Part shown: positions 41,254 through 49,446 of the stretch, piece after piece
Layout: every line of letters begins with the position of its first letter
Position numbering within the stretch: the stretch's first letter is position 1
Assembly: GCF_000960765.1 (NCBI RefSeq)
Contig: NZ_JYNH01000001.1
Location: forward strand, 1 to 64,000
Direction: 5' to 3'
DNA: 64,000 bases
From: Desulfosporosinus sp. I2
GTDB lineage: Bacteria > Bacillota > Desulfitobacteriia > Desulfitobacteriales > Desulfitobacteriaceae
The notes under the pieces: model-generated
The model's input: the letters and a program-made list of their open reading frames with translations, nothing else
Databases searched by the model: none
Told to the model about the DNA's origin: nothing
Program-made: the position numbers and the translations under genes

Positions 41254-41799
41254 TTATAAACATAAGCCTCTCAAGCTTCGGATCGCTACTTCCCCCATCA
41301 AGGCATAACCCGCAATACTAGGATGAACTTCATCCACAAATAGCAGGGCACCATTACCTACTCTTACCCTGTCGAGAAAAGGTGAATAAAAATCAATCAA
41401 AGAAACCCCTTTTTCATCCGCATAGCTTTTTAACCAATTCCGATATTCCGCCAGAAATAGCTCTTCTTCAGGTAATAAGGATGGAGTAGGTAACCCAAAA
41501 ATAGGGACAATCCCGTTTTGCCTAGCAGAGTCCTCCATCGCCTTAAAATTAGCGCTGACACTTTCTAGGCGGATTTTCTCATAAGCATCATTAGCTCCCC
41601 CAAGAATAATGACATGGGTCGGAGCATGATCCAGTACATCCCGTTGGAACCGTTTACACATCCCGCTCGTGAAATCCCCGCATATCCCTTGGTTTAAAAC
41701 ATGGCCTTTGACTTGTTGGGCTAAATGTTCTACCCAAGACTCCTGATTGCTAAAAGGATACCCTTCGGTAATCGAATCCCCTATCGCAACTATTTTCAT
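41254..41799 (-). CDS. SGNH/GDSL-type esterase
   Basis: A 181-residue cytoplasmic SGNH hydrolase. Block I is VAIGDSITEGYPF with the nucleophile serine (S8), block II has G in LNQGICGDFTSGM, block III is ILGGANDAYE with Asn, and block V is VDEVHPSIAGYALMGE with the Asp-x-x-His pair. It resembles TesA-like lysophospholipase/thioesterases without a signal peptide. It is convergent with asdA (18 bases apart). Natural substrate unknown. Confidence 0.85.
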   Translation of the reverse strand: MKIVAIGDSITEGYPFSNQESWVEHLAQQVKGHVLNQGICGDFTSGMCKRFQRDVLDHAPTHVIILGGANDAYEKIRLESVSANFKAMEDSARQNGIVPIFGLPTPSLLPEEELFLAEYRNWLKSYADEKGVSLIDFYSPFLDRVRVGNGALLFVDEVHPSIAGYALMGEVAIRSLRGLCL

Positions 41800-42047
41800 G
41801 TATCTTCTATACCACCTTGTTTTCCTTATCCTTTAACCTTCTATTTTCTAAACCAGCAAGACCGTTATAAGCTTGTAAATATTATAACTTATCTATAATA
41901 TTTAAGAAATGATTATAAACGTTCTAAAAGAGGATGATAATTTTAACGAAACAAGGCTAGCAGTGATAAAGCACAGCTAGCCTTGTTTCGTTAAAATTAT
42001 AGTTTCATTAATACTACTTTCAATTAATACTAACATTAAAGAAGCTA
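41800..42047. other. Non-coding region with long hairpin
   Basis: Apart from the hairpin at 41937-42000 I see no gene here. Confidence 0.4.
41937..42000. terminator. Hairpin with 25-bp perfect stem
   Basis: ATAATTTTAACGAAACAAGG continued by CTAGC is followed, after a 14-base loop, by its exact reverse complement. It lies downstream of the small minus-strand gene at 42048-42206 and can serve as its terminator; the stem itself supplies the T-rich stretch. Confidence 0.6.
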
Positions 42048-42206
42048 TTAATCGAAAATTTCCAGATCATCTGGACTTTTTTCCTTGGTTGGGATAATAG
42101 TATCTCTTTCTTTCGACGTTGTATTGGAGCTGGGAGAAACTTTTTCGGTATGAGTAGACGTATGGTTTGTGACCGGTTTAGTTATTTTATTCCATTTAGG
42201 GGGCAA
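42048..42206 (-). CDS. Small hydrophilic protein of 52 residues, unknown
   Basis: A TTG start nine to ten bases after AAAGGAGG opens a 52-codon frame: MPPKWNKITKPVTNHTSTHT, then a Ser/Thr/Lys-rich stretch, ending DDLEIFD. The product is strongly hydrophilic, low in complexity and without cysteine, so probably disordered. The long hairpin at 41937-42000 follows the stop by about 50 bases. I know no family for it; the evidence is the strong ribosome binding site and the terminator. Confidence 0.4.
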   Translation of the reverse strand: MPPKWNKITKPVTNHTSTHTEKVSPSSNTTSKERDTIIPTKEKSPDDLEIFD

Positions 42207-42734
42207 AGTTTTTACTTCCTCCTTTCAGACCTTTGAATGTAAATTAGTTATGGCTTTATAGGTTTTAACTTAAGTACTTGTTGACCCTAATATTTAGTAT
42301 GTTTATAAAGTCACGTAAATATGTAATTTGCAGAAATCCAAGTCCCTTTTTTGCACCCTTACAGTTCCATTACCTGCCGAGCTTCTAACCAGCTCGGCTC
42401 TGAAAAAAATTTCAAGACAGCGAACTATATTTACGCATAAGGTGTGTTTTAATACAGATAAAAAAATGTATTGTCTGTTTAGAACACACCTGTTATAATT
42501 CTAGCATGTCCCTTTTAGCGCAAGTCCTTTTCAGTCTTCTTAGACTTCCACTTGAGGGCAAAAAAAAGAAAGGATGGTAGTACGGGTATTAAATACATAG
42601 CTAACTGTTTAGGGTTAGAAAACAAAACACTTAGAACAAATTATAGTATGGTTAGAATGGTAGGAAAATAATCGCGCACTTAATTTCGGATAATTTAAAT
42701 ACAATTTCTATTCAAATCGAAACGGGGTGGATTT
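42207..42734. other. Long 5' region of the symporter operon
   Basis: Holds a GCCGAGC/GCTCGGC hairpin at about 42377-42399, an inverted repeat around the promoter (42439-42490), the promoter itself and about 230 bases of untranslated leader. I found no known riboswitch core in the leader. Confidence 0.4.
42440..42499 (+). promoter_or_regulatory. Promoter of the symporter operon with inverted repeat
   Basis: TTGTCT (42471-42476) and TATAAT (42494-42499) are 17 bases apart. AGGTGTGTT (about 42440-42448) and AACACACCT (in the spacer) form a 9-bp inverted repeat flanking the -35, a likely operator. Confidence 0.65.
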
Positions 42735-42839
42735 ATGTTAGGGCTAACTGACCCGGGTGTCATCGCCGCATTACTCTTATCTATCGGCAGTACCCTTTTA
42801 TGTGTTGTTTATGGTTTAATCAATTGGAATAATGACTAA
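42735..42839 (+). CDS. Symporter small accessory protein, 34 residues
   Basis: Begins MLGLTDPGVIAALLLSIGST and ends VVYGLINWNND: one membrane helix with a short polar end. Small proteins with this TDPG...YG-INW pattern are encoded directly upstream of sodium:solute symporters of the SSS family in many Firmicutes and are thought to be an accessory subunit. The ribosome binding site is CGGGGTGGATTT. The symporter starts 31 bases later, so the two are co-transcribed. Confidence 0.8.
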   Translation: MLGLTDPGVIAALLLSIGSTLLCVVYGLINWNND

Positions 42840-42870
42840 AAATTTTATAGTTTGAAGGGTGGAGTAGCAA

Positions 42871-44439
42871 GTGAGTATTTTTATTGTTGTTCTGGCAATT
42901 TATATATTAATCACAGCTTTTCTGGGATACCTCGGTTATAAGCATACAAAATCTTCAATGGATTACATGGTGGCAGGCGGTGATATCCACCCTTATGTCA
43001 TGGGCATGGCCTATGGGGCAACCTTTATTTCTACCTCAGCGATTGTTGGGTTTGGTGGAGCAGCTGGGTTCTATGGTTTGAGTATGTTATGGTTAACTTT
43101 TGCTAATATTTTTGTAGGAATTTTTCTGGCCTTTGTTTTCTTTGGTAAGAAAACACGCACATTGGGACAGAAACATAGAGCATATACCTTTCCTCACCTA
43201 TTGGGGGCTCATTTTCAGTCAACCTTCATTCGCAAGTGGTCCGCTGCACTTATGAGTCTTGTATTACCACTTTACGCTGCGGCCGTCATGATTGGTGGTG
43301 CCAGATTTTTAGAACAGACTTTACAAATGAATTACTCAACAGCACTTTGGCTTCTCTCTCTCATAGTATTAGCCTACGTCTTTTTTGGTGGTCTGAGAGG
43401 AGTGGTTTATACGGATGCCTTCCAGGGCACCCTGATGTTTGTCATGATGTTTCTCCTCCTCTGCTTTACGTATATAAAGCTTGGCGGTATTTCTGTGGCA
43501 CATGCTAAGTTAAATGCCATGACTAGCCTAGTTCCTGCCGCCCTAGCGAAGCAAGGAATGACCGGATTTGCATCAATGCCCATCTTTTTAAGCCAAAACT
43601 GGTGGTTTGTCATATCCACTTTAGTACTTGGGGTCGGTATCGGTGTGTTAGCTCAGCCTCAACTGGTCGTACGTTATATGACGGTTAAATCCGGTAAAGA
43701 ATTAAACCGAGCCTTAGTTTTCGGCGGAGTTTTCATTTTATTTATGACTGGTGTAGCCTTTACCATCGGTGCTCTTTCAAATGTTTATTTCCACGAAACG
43801 AGTAATACTATTGCCATGACAGCATCCGCTATTGGAGGAACTGGTCCTAATACGGATAAAGTCATCCCGTTGTTTTTGTCTCAAGCGTTTCCTGCTTGGC
43901 TCGTTTACTTTTTCTTGCTTGGCCTATTAGCAGCAGCCATGTCTACCTTGAGCGGTCAGCTTCATATTATCTCGACCTCAATCAGTTATGATCTTTTGGG
44001 TAAAACGAGTAAAGATGACTCTTCTAAAACACTCTTGTTAGCCCGTGCGGGTTTAATAGTTGGGTTTATTGCCACTGTCATGGTAGCTAACGTCTTACCA
44101 GGTAACATCATCGCTGTGGCCACGTCGATCTTCTTTGGCCTTTGTGCCGCAGCCTTCCTACCTATCTACGCAGGCGCCCTTTGGTGGCCACGCGCAACAA
44201 GAACCGGCGCAACATGGAGTATGCTGGTGGGAACCTGCGTCTATAGTTTTATGTGCCTCTTTGTCTATACTAAGGAATCTGCCATCTTTGGCATAGCCAA
44301 AGCTACATTTGGTAAAAGTTCGCTAGCGGGAACAGGTTCCTTAAGCTATGTCGACCCTTTGATAATTGCACTTCCGGCCAGTATTTTTGTCTTTATCATC
44401 GTCTCACTATTAACCAAACCATTAAAACCTGTCGCTTAA
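42871..44439 (+). CDS. Sodium:solute symporter (SSS family)
   Basis: A 522-residue transporter with about 13 membrane helices. Signatures include TFISTSAIVGFGGAAGFYGLS (about 51-71), GGLRGVVYTDAFQGTLMF (about 173-190), GVGIGVLAQPQLVVRYM (about 254-270) and LLGLLAAAMSTLSGQLHIIS with the sodium-binding serine/threonine cluster. It should import an organic acid, amino acid or similar solute with sodium. The start is a GTG after GAAGGGTGGAGTAGCAA. It is encoded with its small accessory peptide. The substrate cannot be read from sequence; it resembles the proline/pantothenate/carboxylate branch. Confidence 0.88.
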   Translation: MSIFIVVLAIYILITAFLGYLGYKHTKSSMDYMVAGGDIHPYVMGMAYGATFISTSAIVGFGGAAGFYGLSMLWLTFANIFVGIFLAFVFFGKKTRTLGQKHRAYTFPHLLGAHFQSTFIRKWSAALMSLVLPLYAAAVMIGGARFLEQTLQMNYSTALWLLSLIVLAYVFFGGLRGVVYTDAFQGTLMFVMMFLLLCFTYIKLGGISVAHAKLNAMTSLVPAALAKQGMTGFASMPIFLSQNWWFVISTLVLGVGIGVLAQPQLVVRYMTVKSGKELNRALVFGGVFILFMTGVAFTIGALSNVYFHETSNTIAMTASAIGGTGPNTDKVIPLFLSQAFPAWLVYFFLLGLLAAAMSTLSGQLHIISTSISYDLLGKTSKDDSSKTLLLARAGLIVGFIATVMVANVLPGNIIAVATSIFFGLCAAAFLPIYAGALWWPRATRTGATWSMLVGTCVYSFMCLFVYTKESAIFGIAKATFGKSSLAGTGSLSYVDPLIIALPASIFVFIIVSLLTKPLKPVA

Positions 44440-44780
44440 CAAGGCAATGTCTTAAATCACACAATTCCTCCTGAGCGACGAAAGATGTTTTCGTTGTCTA
44501 CACTTTTATGCTCTGCAACGTGTTTTTGCTCGAAGGACCAAAGTTTGTTTTTCTCTCGTTTGCGCCGGTTACTAGGGTGTCCGTTCCCAGTTTTTTTGTT
44601 CGGGTTCCGTCTTATCTTTGGGCTGTGGACAGGTAGCAAAAAACGGCCTTCTAGATCTGCGCGATCGGTTGCTCGATAGATTAAGTGGTAATTACCAATA
44701 CAGACACCGTTATCACTCCTCGTAAGTGAAGTGAACCGAGGTAAGCTATTGAGTTAAATATCTTATAACAAAAGCAGTGT
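44440..44780. other. Intergenic region with no recognised feature
   Basis: About 340 bases between convergent genes. Short open frames exist on both strands but have poor composition and no ribosome binding site. No clear terminator hairpin or RNA gene seen. Confidence 0.4.
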
Positions 44781-45428
44781 CTAAAAAAAACTTTCCTGGG
44801 TAACCATCATTCTCGGTGGAATAACGACAAAATCTTTATCCCAATCTCCGGTAACGAGCCTCTCTAATAGCGGACAAGAACTCTTTCTTTCTTCAAATGT
44901 TGCCCCCATAAATTCCGCAATTTGTTTTGAATGTTCAACCAAACTTTCATAATTGCCGACGCCAGTGTCTATGAAAACAAGTCGTTTATAGTTGCGGTAT
45001 TCGGTATCAATAATATACCGGGCGTTTTCTTCCCCGTATTTCGCGCTATATTTAAGAAACTCTGCCTTTGGCTCGCCGCCCTGATCTATCCACCCCTTAT
45101 TTACATAAATGGTTCCCGGACATATATCGAATTCCTGCTGATAAATTTGTCGTGAACCGAGTAAAAGACTGATGCAGTCGTGAACCCTTGGAATTACAAG
45201 CGTATGAGTTTTCGAATGAAGATTAACAACACCGTTTGAACACAAACCGTAGCCAAAAAGTAGGGTGTTATGGTCTTGGTCTGCATCAATTCTGGCTTGT
45301 AATTCCAAGTTAAGTTTTCGGGGCTCTCGATGAAGAGCATAGGGCAATAATTCATAGGACATTCCTTGAGGCAGAACTTTTTCGATTTCATCGGCAATCG
45401 TATTACACGCAAAAATCTTCGCTTTCAT
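44781..45428 (-). CDS. DUF1638 family protein
   Basis: A 215-residue cytoplasmic protein beginning MKAKIFACNTIADEIEKVLP, with GYGLCSNGVVNL (about 59-70), VHDCISLLLGS (about 82-92) and CPLLERLVTGDWDKDFVVIPP (about 185-205), features I associate with DUF1638. Genes of this type occur beside corrinoid methyltransferase systems in anaerobes and methanogens, but no activity is known. Its ATG follows the stop codon of the hydantoinase-like gene with no base between, so the two are translated together. Confidence 0.75.
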   Translation of the reverse strand: MKAKIFACNTIADEIEKVLPQGMSYELLPYALHREPRKLNLELQARIDADQDHNTLLFGYGLCSNGVVNLHSKTHTLVIPRVHDCISLLLGSRQIYQQEFDICPGTIYVNKGWIDQGGEPKAEFLKYSAKYGEENARYIIDTEYRNYKRLVFIDTGVGNYESLVEHSKQIAEFMGATFEERKSSCPLLERLVTGDWDKDFVVIPPRMMVTQESFF

Positions 45429-47393
45429 TTAATGCTCACACTCCTCTTGACGGTATCCAGAGGCAATAATCTCAAAGTACTCCTCGATAAAAACCTCGCC
45501 ATAATTTGTGTCACTAGTTACTCTATCTTGGTTCACGATAATCTCAGGGTTGGTTATACCGGCTTTCTTAGCATTTTCCAAGACGATTTCCTTGCCCTTT
45601 GTTAGAATTCTATTGCGTGCATCTTCAGAATACATAAATGTTTCACAGCCCCAAGGCGCATGAACTTTATATCCAGGCTTCATGATGGCAGTAATCTTTT
45701 CGGCTACTTTTCCCATTGCAGCTCCAACAGCGCTGGCAACTTCACTGTGTTCTGGAATAAGAACCTCGGTTTTGAGTAAGTTACCCACCTCTGGTAAATA
45801 AGCGGATACTGGAGCACCGATGGCGACAATGGGATAATTTAAGCCAATTGGAACACAAATATCTAAATCTCCTTTAGTTTGTTTAAAAAAGGGTTCAAGG
45901 AAAAACTTAAAGTTCTTTTCCTTGGTAATATCGAAGGTATATCCTTGTTTCCTAGCAACACTTTGTAAGGTGGCAAGAGCTATTGACTGAGTCATAGTCT
46001 CGATGCACCGTGTTGCAAAACTATCAATACTTGAGCCATAAGTCGTGGCGAGAATTCTTGCCCCTTCGAGGGAAGCCTCAACATTCCATAGTTGCAACAG
46101 CCCAAGGCAATGCAGAGCATCTGTCGGAGTAAAGGAAATGCGCCCAATAATCCGAGCTTGTTCAAGGGATTTTAGCGCAAATACGCTCACGAAATCTCCA
46201 ATTCGTTCTTTCAAAAATTTAACATTATGAGGTCCATCTTCAAGCCCCTTGACTATTCGCTGTTCATCGCGACTTAAGCTCTCTAGGGAAAGGGGCTTTT
46301 TAACGAGCATCCAGCAGTCGAGAGTTTGTCCATCAAAGATAGTTCCATTGAGGGCTTTAGATCGATGAATTTCGCGCAACTCCTGGATTAAATAAGAATA
46401 GCGCATGCTGATAACACAAAGTGGGGTAACCCGCGTCGGTCCAACACACAGTTGACCCTTCCCCTCAACCCCTATATAACTATCCCCACCGATCCCAAAG
46501 GTGCTGATCCCTGCGGTGTTGATATGTGTTTTCCACCCAGCGACTATTGCCCCTTCTTCATGCATTCTCCAGTATTTATTTTTAACGATTCCTATATCAG
46601 TGGTAGTACCTCCCATATCGAGAGTTAAGAAGGTTTCCATACCAGACAGAAACATCGCACCAACTACGCTCGCCGCAGGGCCTGACAGGATTGTTTCAAT
46701 GGGCCTTTCGAGTGCTGTCTCCTCAGTGATCAGAGACCCATCCCCTTTTACAACCATAAGTGGAACAACAATCTTTTTACTCGTTAGTACTTCTTTGACG
46801 GCCACTAACAAATCCGAGATGACATGCAATAATTTTGCATTCAAGCAAGCTGTTACTGTCCGTTCATAGTGACCGATACTTGAGCTTAACTCATGAGCAC
46901 ATATAATGGGCACATCCCATTCTCTTCGTACTAACTCCTTTGCCTGATTCTCATGTTCGGGATTGCTGATGCTGAAAATTCCAGAAATAGCCAAAGTGTC
47001 AACTTCGCCTTTCATTTGGCCTATTACCTTCGCAAGTTCTTCCGTGTCAAGTTCACACTTTGCCGTTCCTAACCCGTCATGCCCACCTGAAACGACGCTA
47101 ATCATTTGTGCTGGGAATTCCCCTGTTGGTCTATAGCCTATTAAGATTAATCCTACCTTACCGCCACGCCCTTCAACAATCGCATTTGTAGCGAGTGTCG
47201 TGGAAAGAGAAACCATCTTAATCTGTTTAGGATCGATTTCTCCTAAGTTATCGATACATTCCTCAATCCCAATGGTCAAGTCCTGCGGTGTTGTAAAGGC
47301 TTTTGCCTTCGCAACAACAACCTTGCCCTCAAAATTCAAAAGCACACCATCCGTATAAGTCCCTCCGGTATCAATACCTAAGATATAGGACAC
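45429..47393 (-). CDS. Hydantoinase/oxoprolinase family protein
   Basis: ATP-dependent ASKHA-fold protein of the HyuA/oxoprolinase family, about 654 residues. The N-terminal phosphate loop is ILGIDTGGTYTDGVLL; LSTTLATNAIVEGRGGKVGLI and the second loop FLTLDMGGTTTDIGIVK follow, typical of this family. I start it at the GTG at 47393 (VSYILGIDTGG), eight bases after GGGGAG; the longer frame to 47447 adds an unrelated N-terminus. It forms a two-gene unit with the DUF1638 protein. In corrinoid methyl-transfer loci, similar pairs have been proposed to act as activators; hydantoin or oxoproline cleavage is the family default. Neither is shown here. Confidence 0.8.
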   Translation of the reverse strand: MSYILGIDTGGTYTDGVLLNFEGKVVVAKAKAFTTPQDLTIGIEECIDNLGEIDPKQIKMVSLSTTLATNAIVEGRGGKVGLILIGYRPTGEFPAQMISVVSGGHDGLGTAKCELDTEELAKVIGQMKGEVDTLAISGIFSISNPEHENQAKELVRREWDVPIICAHELSSSIGHYERTVTACLNAKLLHVISDLLVAVKEVLTSKKIVVPLMVVKGDGSLITEETALERPIETILSGPAASVVGAMFLSGMETFLTLDMGGTTTDIGIVKNKYWRMHEEGAIVAGWKTHINTAGISTFGIGGDSYIGVEGKGQLCVGPTRVTPLCVISMRYSYLIQELREIHRSKALNGTIFDGQTLDCWMLVKKPLSLESLSRDEQRIVKGLEDGPHNVKFLKERIGDFVSVFALKSLEQARIIGRISFTPTDALHCLGLLQLWNVEASLEGARILATTYGSSIDSFATRCIETMTQSIALATLQSVARKQGYTFDITKEKNFKFFLEPFFKQTKGDLDICVPIGLNYPIVAIGAPVSAYLPEVGNLLKTEVLIPEHSEVASAVGAAMGKVAEKITAIMKPGYKVHAPWGCETFMYSEDARNRILTKGKEIVLENAKKAGITNPEIIVNQDRVTSDTNYGEVFIEEYFEIIASGYRQEECEH

Positions 47394-47447
47394 AGTTATC
47401 ACTCCCCACAAGTTCGCACTTCTAGGATGTTTAAATGCAATATTCAT

Positions 47448-47887
47448 GCCATCTTCTCCCAGTAAGGTAATATTTCAACTACATATATAGGTTTGCCTAT
47501 TATTCAGTCATAATTAGTTGTTTTTTCTTGTCAACATAAGCTCAAAATACTTCTGTACTGAAATATAAGGCTTTGGACGGCAAAATCAGGTATGTATTTT
47601 TCATAATTGATTACTTTTGATTTTCGTTTTTAAGTCAGTATTAACTTGCCTCCGCTTTATATTAACTTAAATTGATGGTCAGATTTATAAAGTAAGAAAA
47701 ATCGAGTACATCATTTTCAATGAACTCCGCTTTCCATCGGCTAATGTGTAATGGGGACTTGTGTTATGGGGACGGTCCCCATAACACTCATAACACACTA
47801 AGAAGGTTTTCTGATTGTGACGTTGAATTAAGTGGATTGAGTATCATAAAAATCTTATACGTAAAGATTAAAATAACGAGATTGGAG
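47448..47887. other. Intergenic region with REP-like palindrome
   Basis: Divergent region between the hydantoinase-like gene and the QueG-like gene. It contains the GGGGAC palindrome at 47761-47787. An open frame covering part of it (from 47720) reads through the palindrome and has no ribosome binding site, so I do not call it coding. Confidence 0.45.
47761..47787. repeat. REP-like palindrome GTGTTATGGGGAC-G-GTCCCCATAACAC
   Basis: A 13-bp perfect inverted repeat around a single G. A partial copy (AATGGGGAC) lies just before it at 47750-47758. GGGGACGGTCCCC-type palindromes are common around REP-associated or IS200-like transposases of clostridia, but no transposase is present here. Confidence 0.55.
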
Positions 47888-48649
47888 ATGCCTCTATTGC
47901 TTGATTTAGCTAAAATAGTCATTAACTCGATCAACTTCCAAGTCGACCATGCTAAAACTCAAACCCAGTACCGAAAACCGCTTATCGGGTTTGCTTCAGC
48001 CAATGACCCCTTATTTAATCAAATGAAGGAGATCATCGGTCCCCATCATTTACATCCAACTGAACTTCTCCCTGATGCACAAACAGTTATCGCCTTTTTC
48101 TTACCCTTTGCCGAGACAGTAATAGAAGCTAATCGAAAAGGTTCACAGATTGCTAGAGAGTGGGCTATAGCCTATATCGAGACGAACGAACTAATCGCAA
48201 CTATTAGCTCAGAATTAGAGAAAGAATTAGCTGGCCATGGAATAAATGTGGCTATTCAACCTGCTACTCACAATTTCAACGAACAGGATCTTACAGCAAG
48301 TTGGTCTAATAAAAGCATGGCCTATGTTGCTGGATTAGGGACCTTTGGCATCAACCACCTTTTAATTACCCCGGCAGGATGTGGAGGGCGTTTTGGCAGC
48401 ATGGTAATCTCAGCCAAAATTACACCATCCCCTCGACCAACTGTGGAAAATTGTCTCTATCTTAGAGATTCAAAATGTCAATTTTGCGTAAAGAACTGCC
48501 CAACCGGTGCTTTAACTCTTCAAGGTCTGGATAAACAAACATGTTATGCTCATTTACTGGAAGTGGACAAACTGTTCCCTGACTTAGGATTATGCGACAT
48601 TTGTGGTAAGTGTGCCGTAGGACCCTGTGCATACTACAATAATCGCTAA
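47888..48649 (+). CDS. Epoxyqueuosine reductase (QueG)-like iron-sulfur protein
   Basis: About 253 residues ending in a ferredoxin-like domain: CLYLRDSKCQFCVKNCPTGAL and LGLCDICGKCAVGPCAYY supply the cysteines for two [4Fe-4S] clusters. The N-terminal part (PLIGFASANDPLFNQMKEII, LPDAQTVIAFFLPFAE, KSMAYVAGLGTFGINHLLITP) resembles the QueG/reductive-dehalogenase fold but is shorter than true QueG, so the substrate may differ. The start is either the ATG at 47888 (abutting GGAG) or the TTG at 47897 (nine bases from GGAG, better spaced). It is the first gene ahead of sufC, sufB and uspA, all on the plus strand. Confidence 0.72.
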   Translation: MPLLLDLAKIVINSINFQVDHAKTQTQYRKPLIGFASANDPLFNQMKEIIGPHHLHPTELLPDAQTVIAFFLPFAETVIEANRKGSQIAREWAIAYIETNELIATISSELEKELAGHGINVAIQPATHNFNEQDLTASWSNKSMAYVAGLGTFGINHLLITPAGCGGRFGSMVISAKITPSPRPTVENCLYLRDSKCQFCVKNCPTGALTLQGLDKQTCYAHLLEVDKLFPDLGLCDICGKCAVGPCAYYNNR

Positions 48650-48693
48650 ACTTATGTTATTCTTGAACATATAAGCTCGAAGGAGGCTAAATC

Positions 48694-49446
48694 ATGCTAG
48701 AATTACAAAGTTTATCTTTAGAAATTGAAGGATCTAAAGGATTTGAGATTCTAAAGAACATAAATCTTCAATTTCATGAAAAAAAAATATATGTTATTAC
48801 AGGACCCAATGGCGGGGGGAAATCCTCGCTAGCCAAAGTTATTATGGGAGTGTACCATCCTACCCAAGGGAATATCCTACTCGATGGACAAGAAATCACT
48901 ACAACAACTATTACCGACAGAGCCCGGATGGGTATTGGCTATGCTTTTCAGAGTCCGCCTCGTTTTAAGGGCATAAAGGTTAAAGAACTCTTAACTATGG
49001 CCGCCTCACATAATCCTGAAAAAGTGAATATTTGCGATCTGCTTTATGACGTGGGATTATGCGCCCAAGATTATCTTAATAGAGATGTTGATAGCAGTCT
49101 CTCAGGTGGAGAAATGAAAAGGATCGAAATTGCCACTGTGCTGGCACGCAATCTAAAGATTGCGGTATTTGACGAACCAGAAGCAGGCATCGATTTATGG
49201 AGCTTTCAGAAGCTTGCCGAAACGTTTAGAAATATCCACGAGAAATATGATACAACGATTATTATTATCTCTCACCAAGAGCGCATAATGGAGTTAGCGG
49301 ATGAAATTATTATCATGTCTAATGGAACAATCAGTGCCCAATCCGAAAGAGACATCATTCTTGCTGGAATTTTAAGTAACGAGGCTTGTGCTTGCAGCAC
49401 TAAATGTGTGAAAGGGGTTGGTCAAAATGTTGAATGCGTTAGATAA
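48694..49446 (+). CDS. sufC: SufC-like ABC ATPase with Cys-rich tail
   Basis: ATPase of the SUF iron-sulfur cluster assembly machinery. Walker A is ITGPNGGGKSSLAK, the signature is DSSLSGGEMKRIEIA, Walker B is IAVFDEPEAGIDLW, and the H-loop is IIISHQERIM. The tail ends in a short cysteine cluster, EACACSTKCVKGVGQNVEC, which is unusual for SufC and could bind metal. Start ATG after CGAAGGAGGCTAAATC. It overlaps sufB; no sufS, sufU or sufD is nearby, so this is the minimal two-gene SufCB (SMS-like) form. Confidence 0.88.
   Translation: MLELQSLSLEIEGSKGFEILKNINLQFHEKKIYVITGPNGGGKSSLAKVIMGVYHPTQGNILLDGQEITTTTITDRARMGIGYAFQSPPRFKGIKVKELLTMAASHNPEKVNICDLLYDVGLCAQDYLNRDVDSSLSGGEMKRIEIATVLARNLKIAVFDEPEAGIDLWSFQKLAETFRNIHEKYDTTIIIISHQERIMELADEIIIMSNGTISAQSERDIILAGILSNEACACSTKCVKGVGQNVECVR

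Noticed and set aside
44457-44679. Two short open frames on opposite strands after the symporter
   Set aside because: Odd composition, no ribosome binding site, no conserved pattern.
47720-47887. N-terminal extension of the QueG-like protein
   Set aside because: It translates through the REP-like palindrome and lacks a ribosome binding site.
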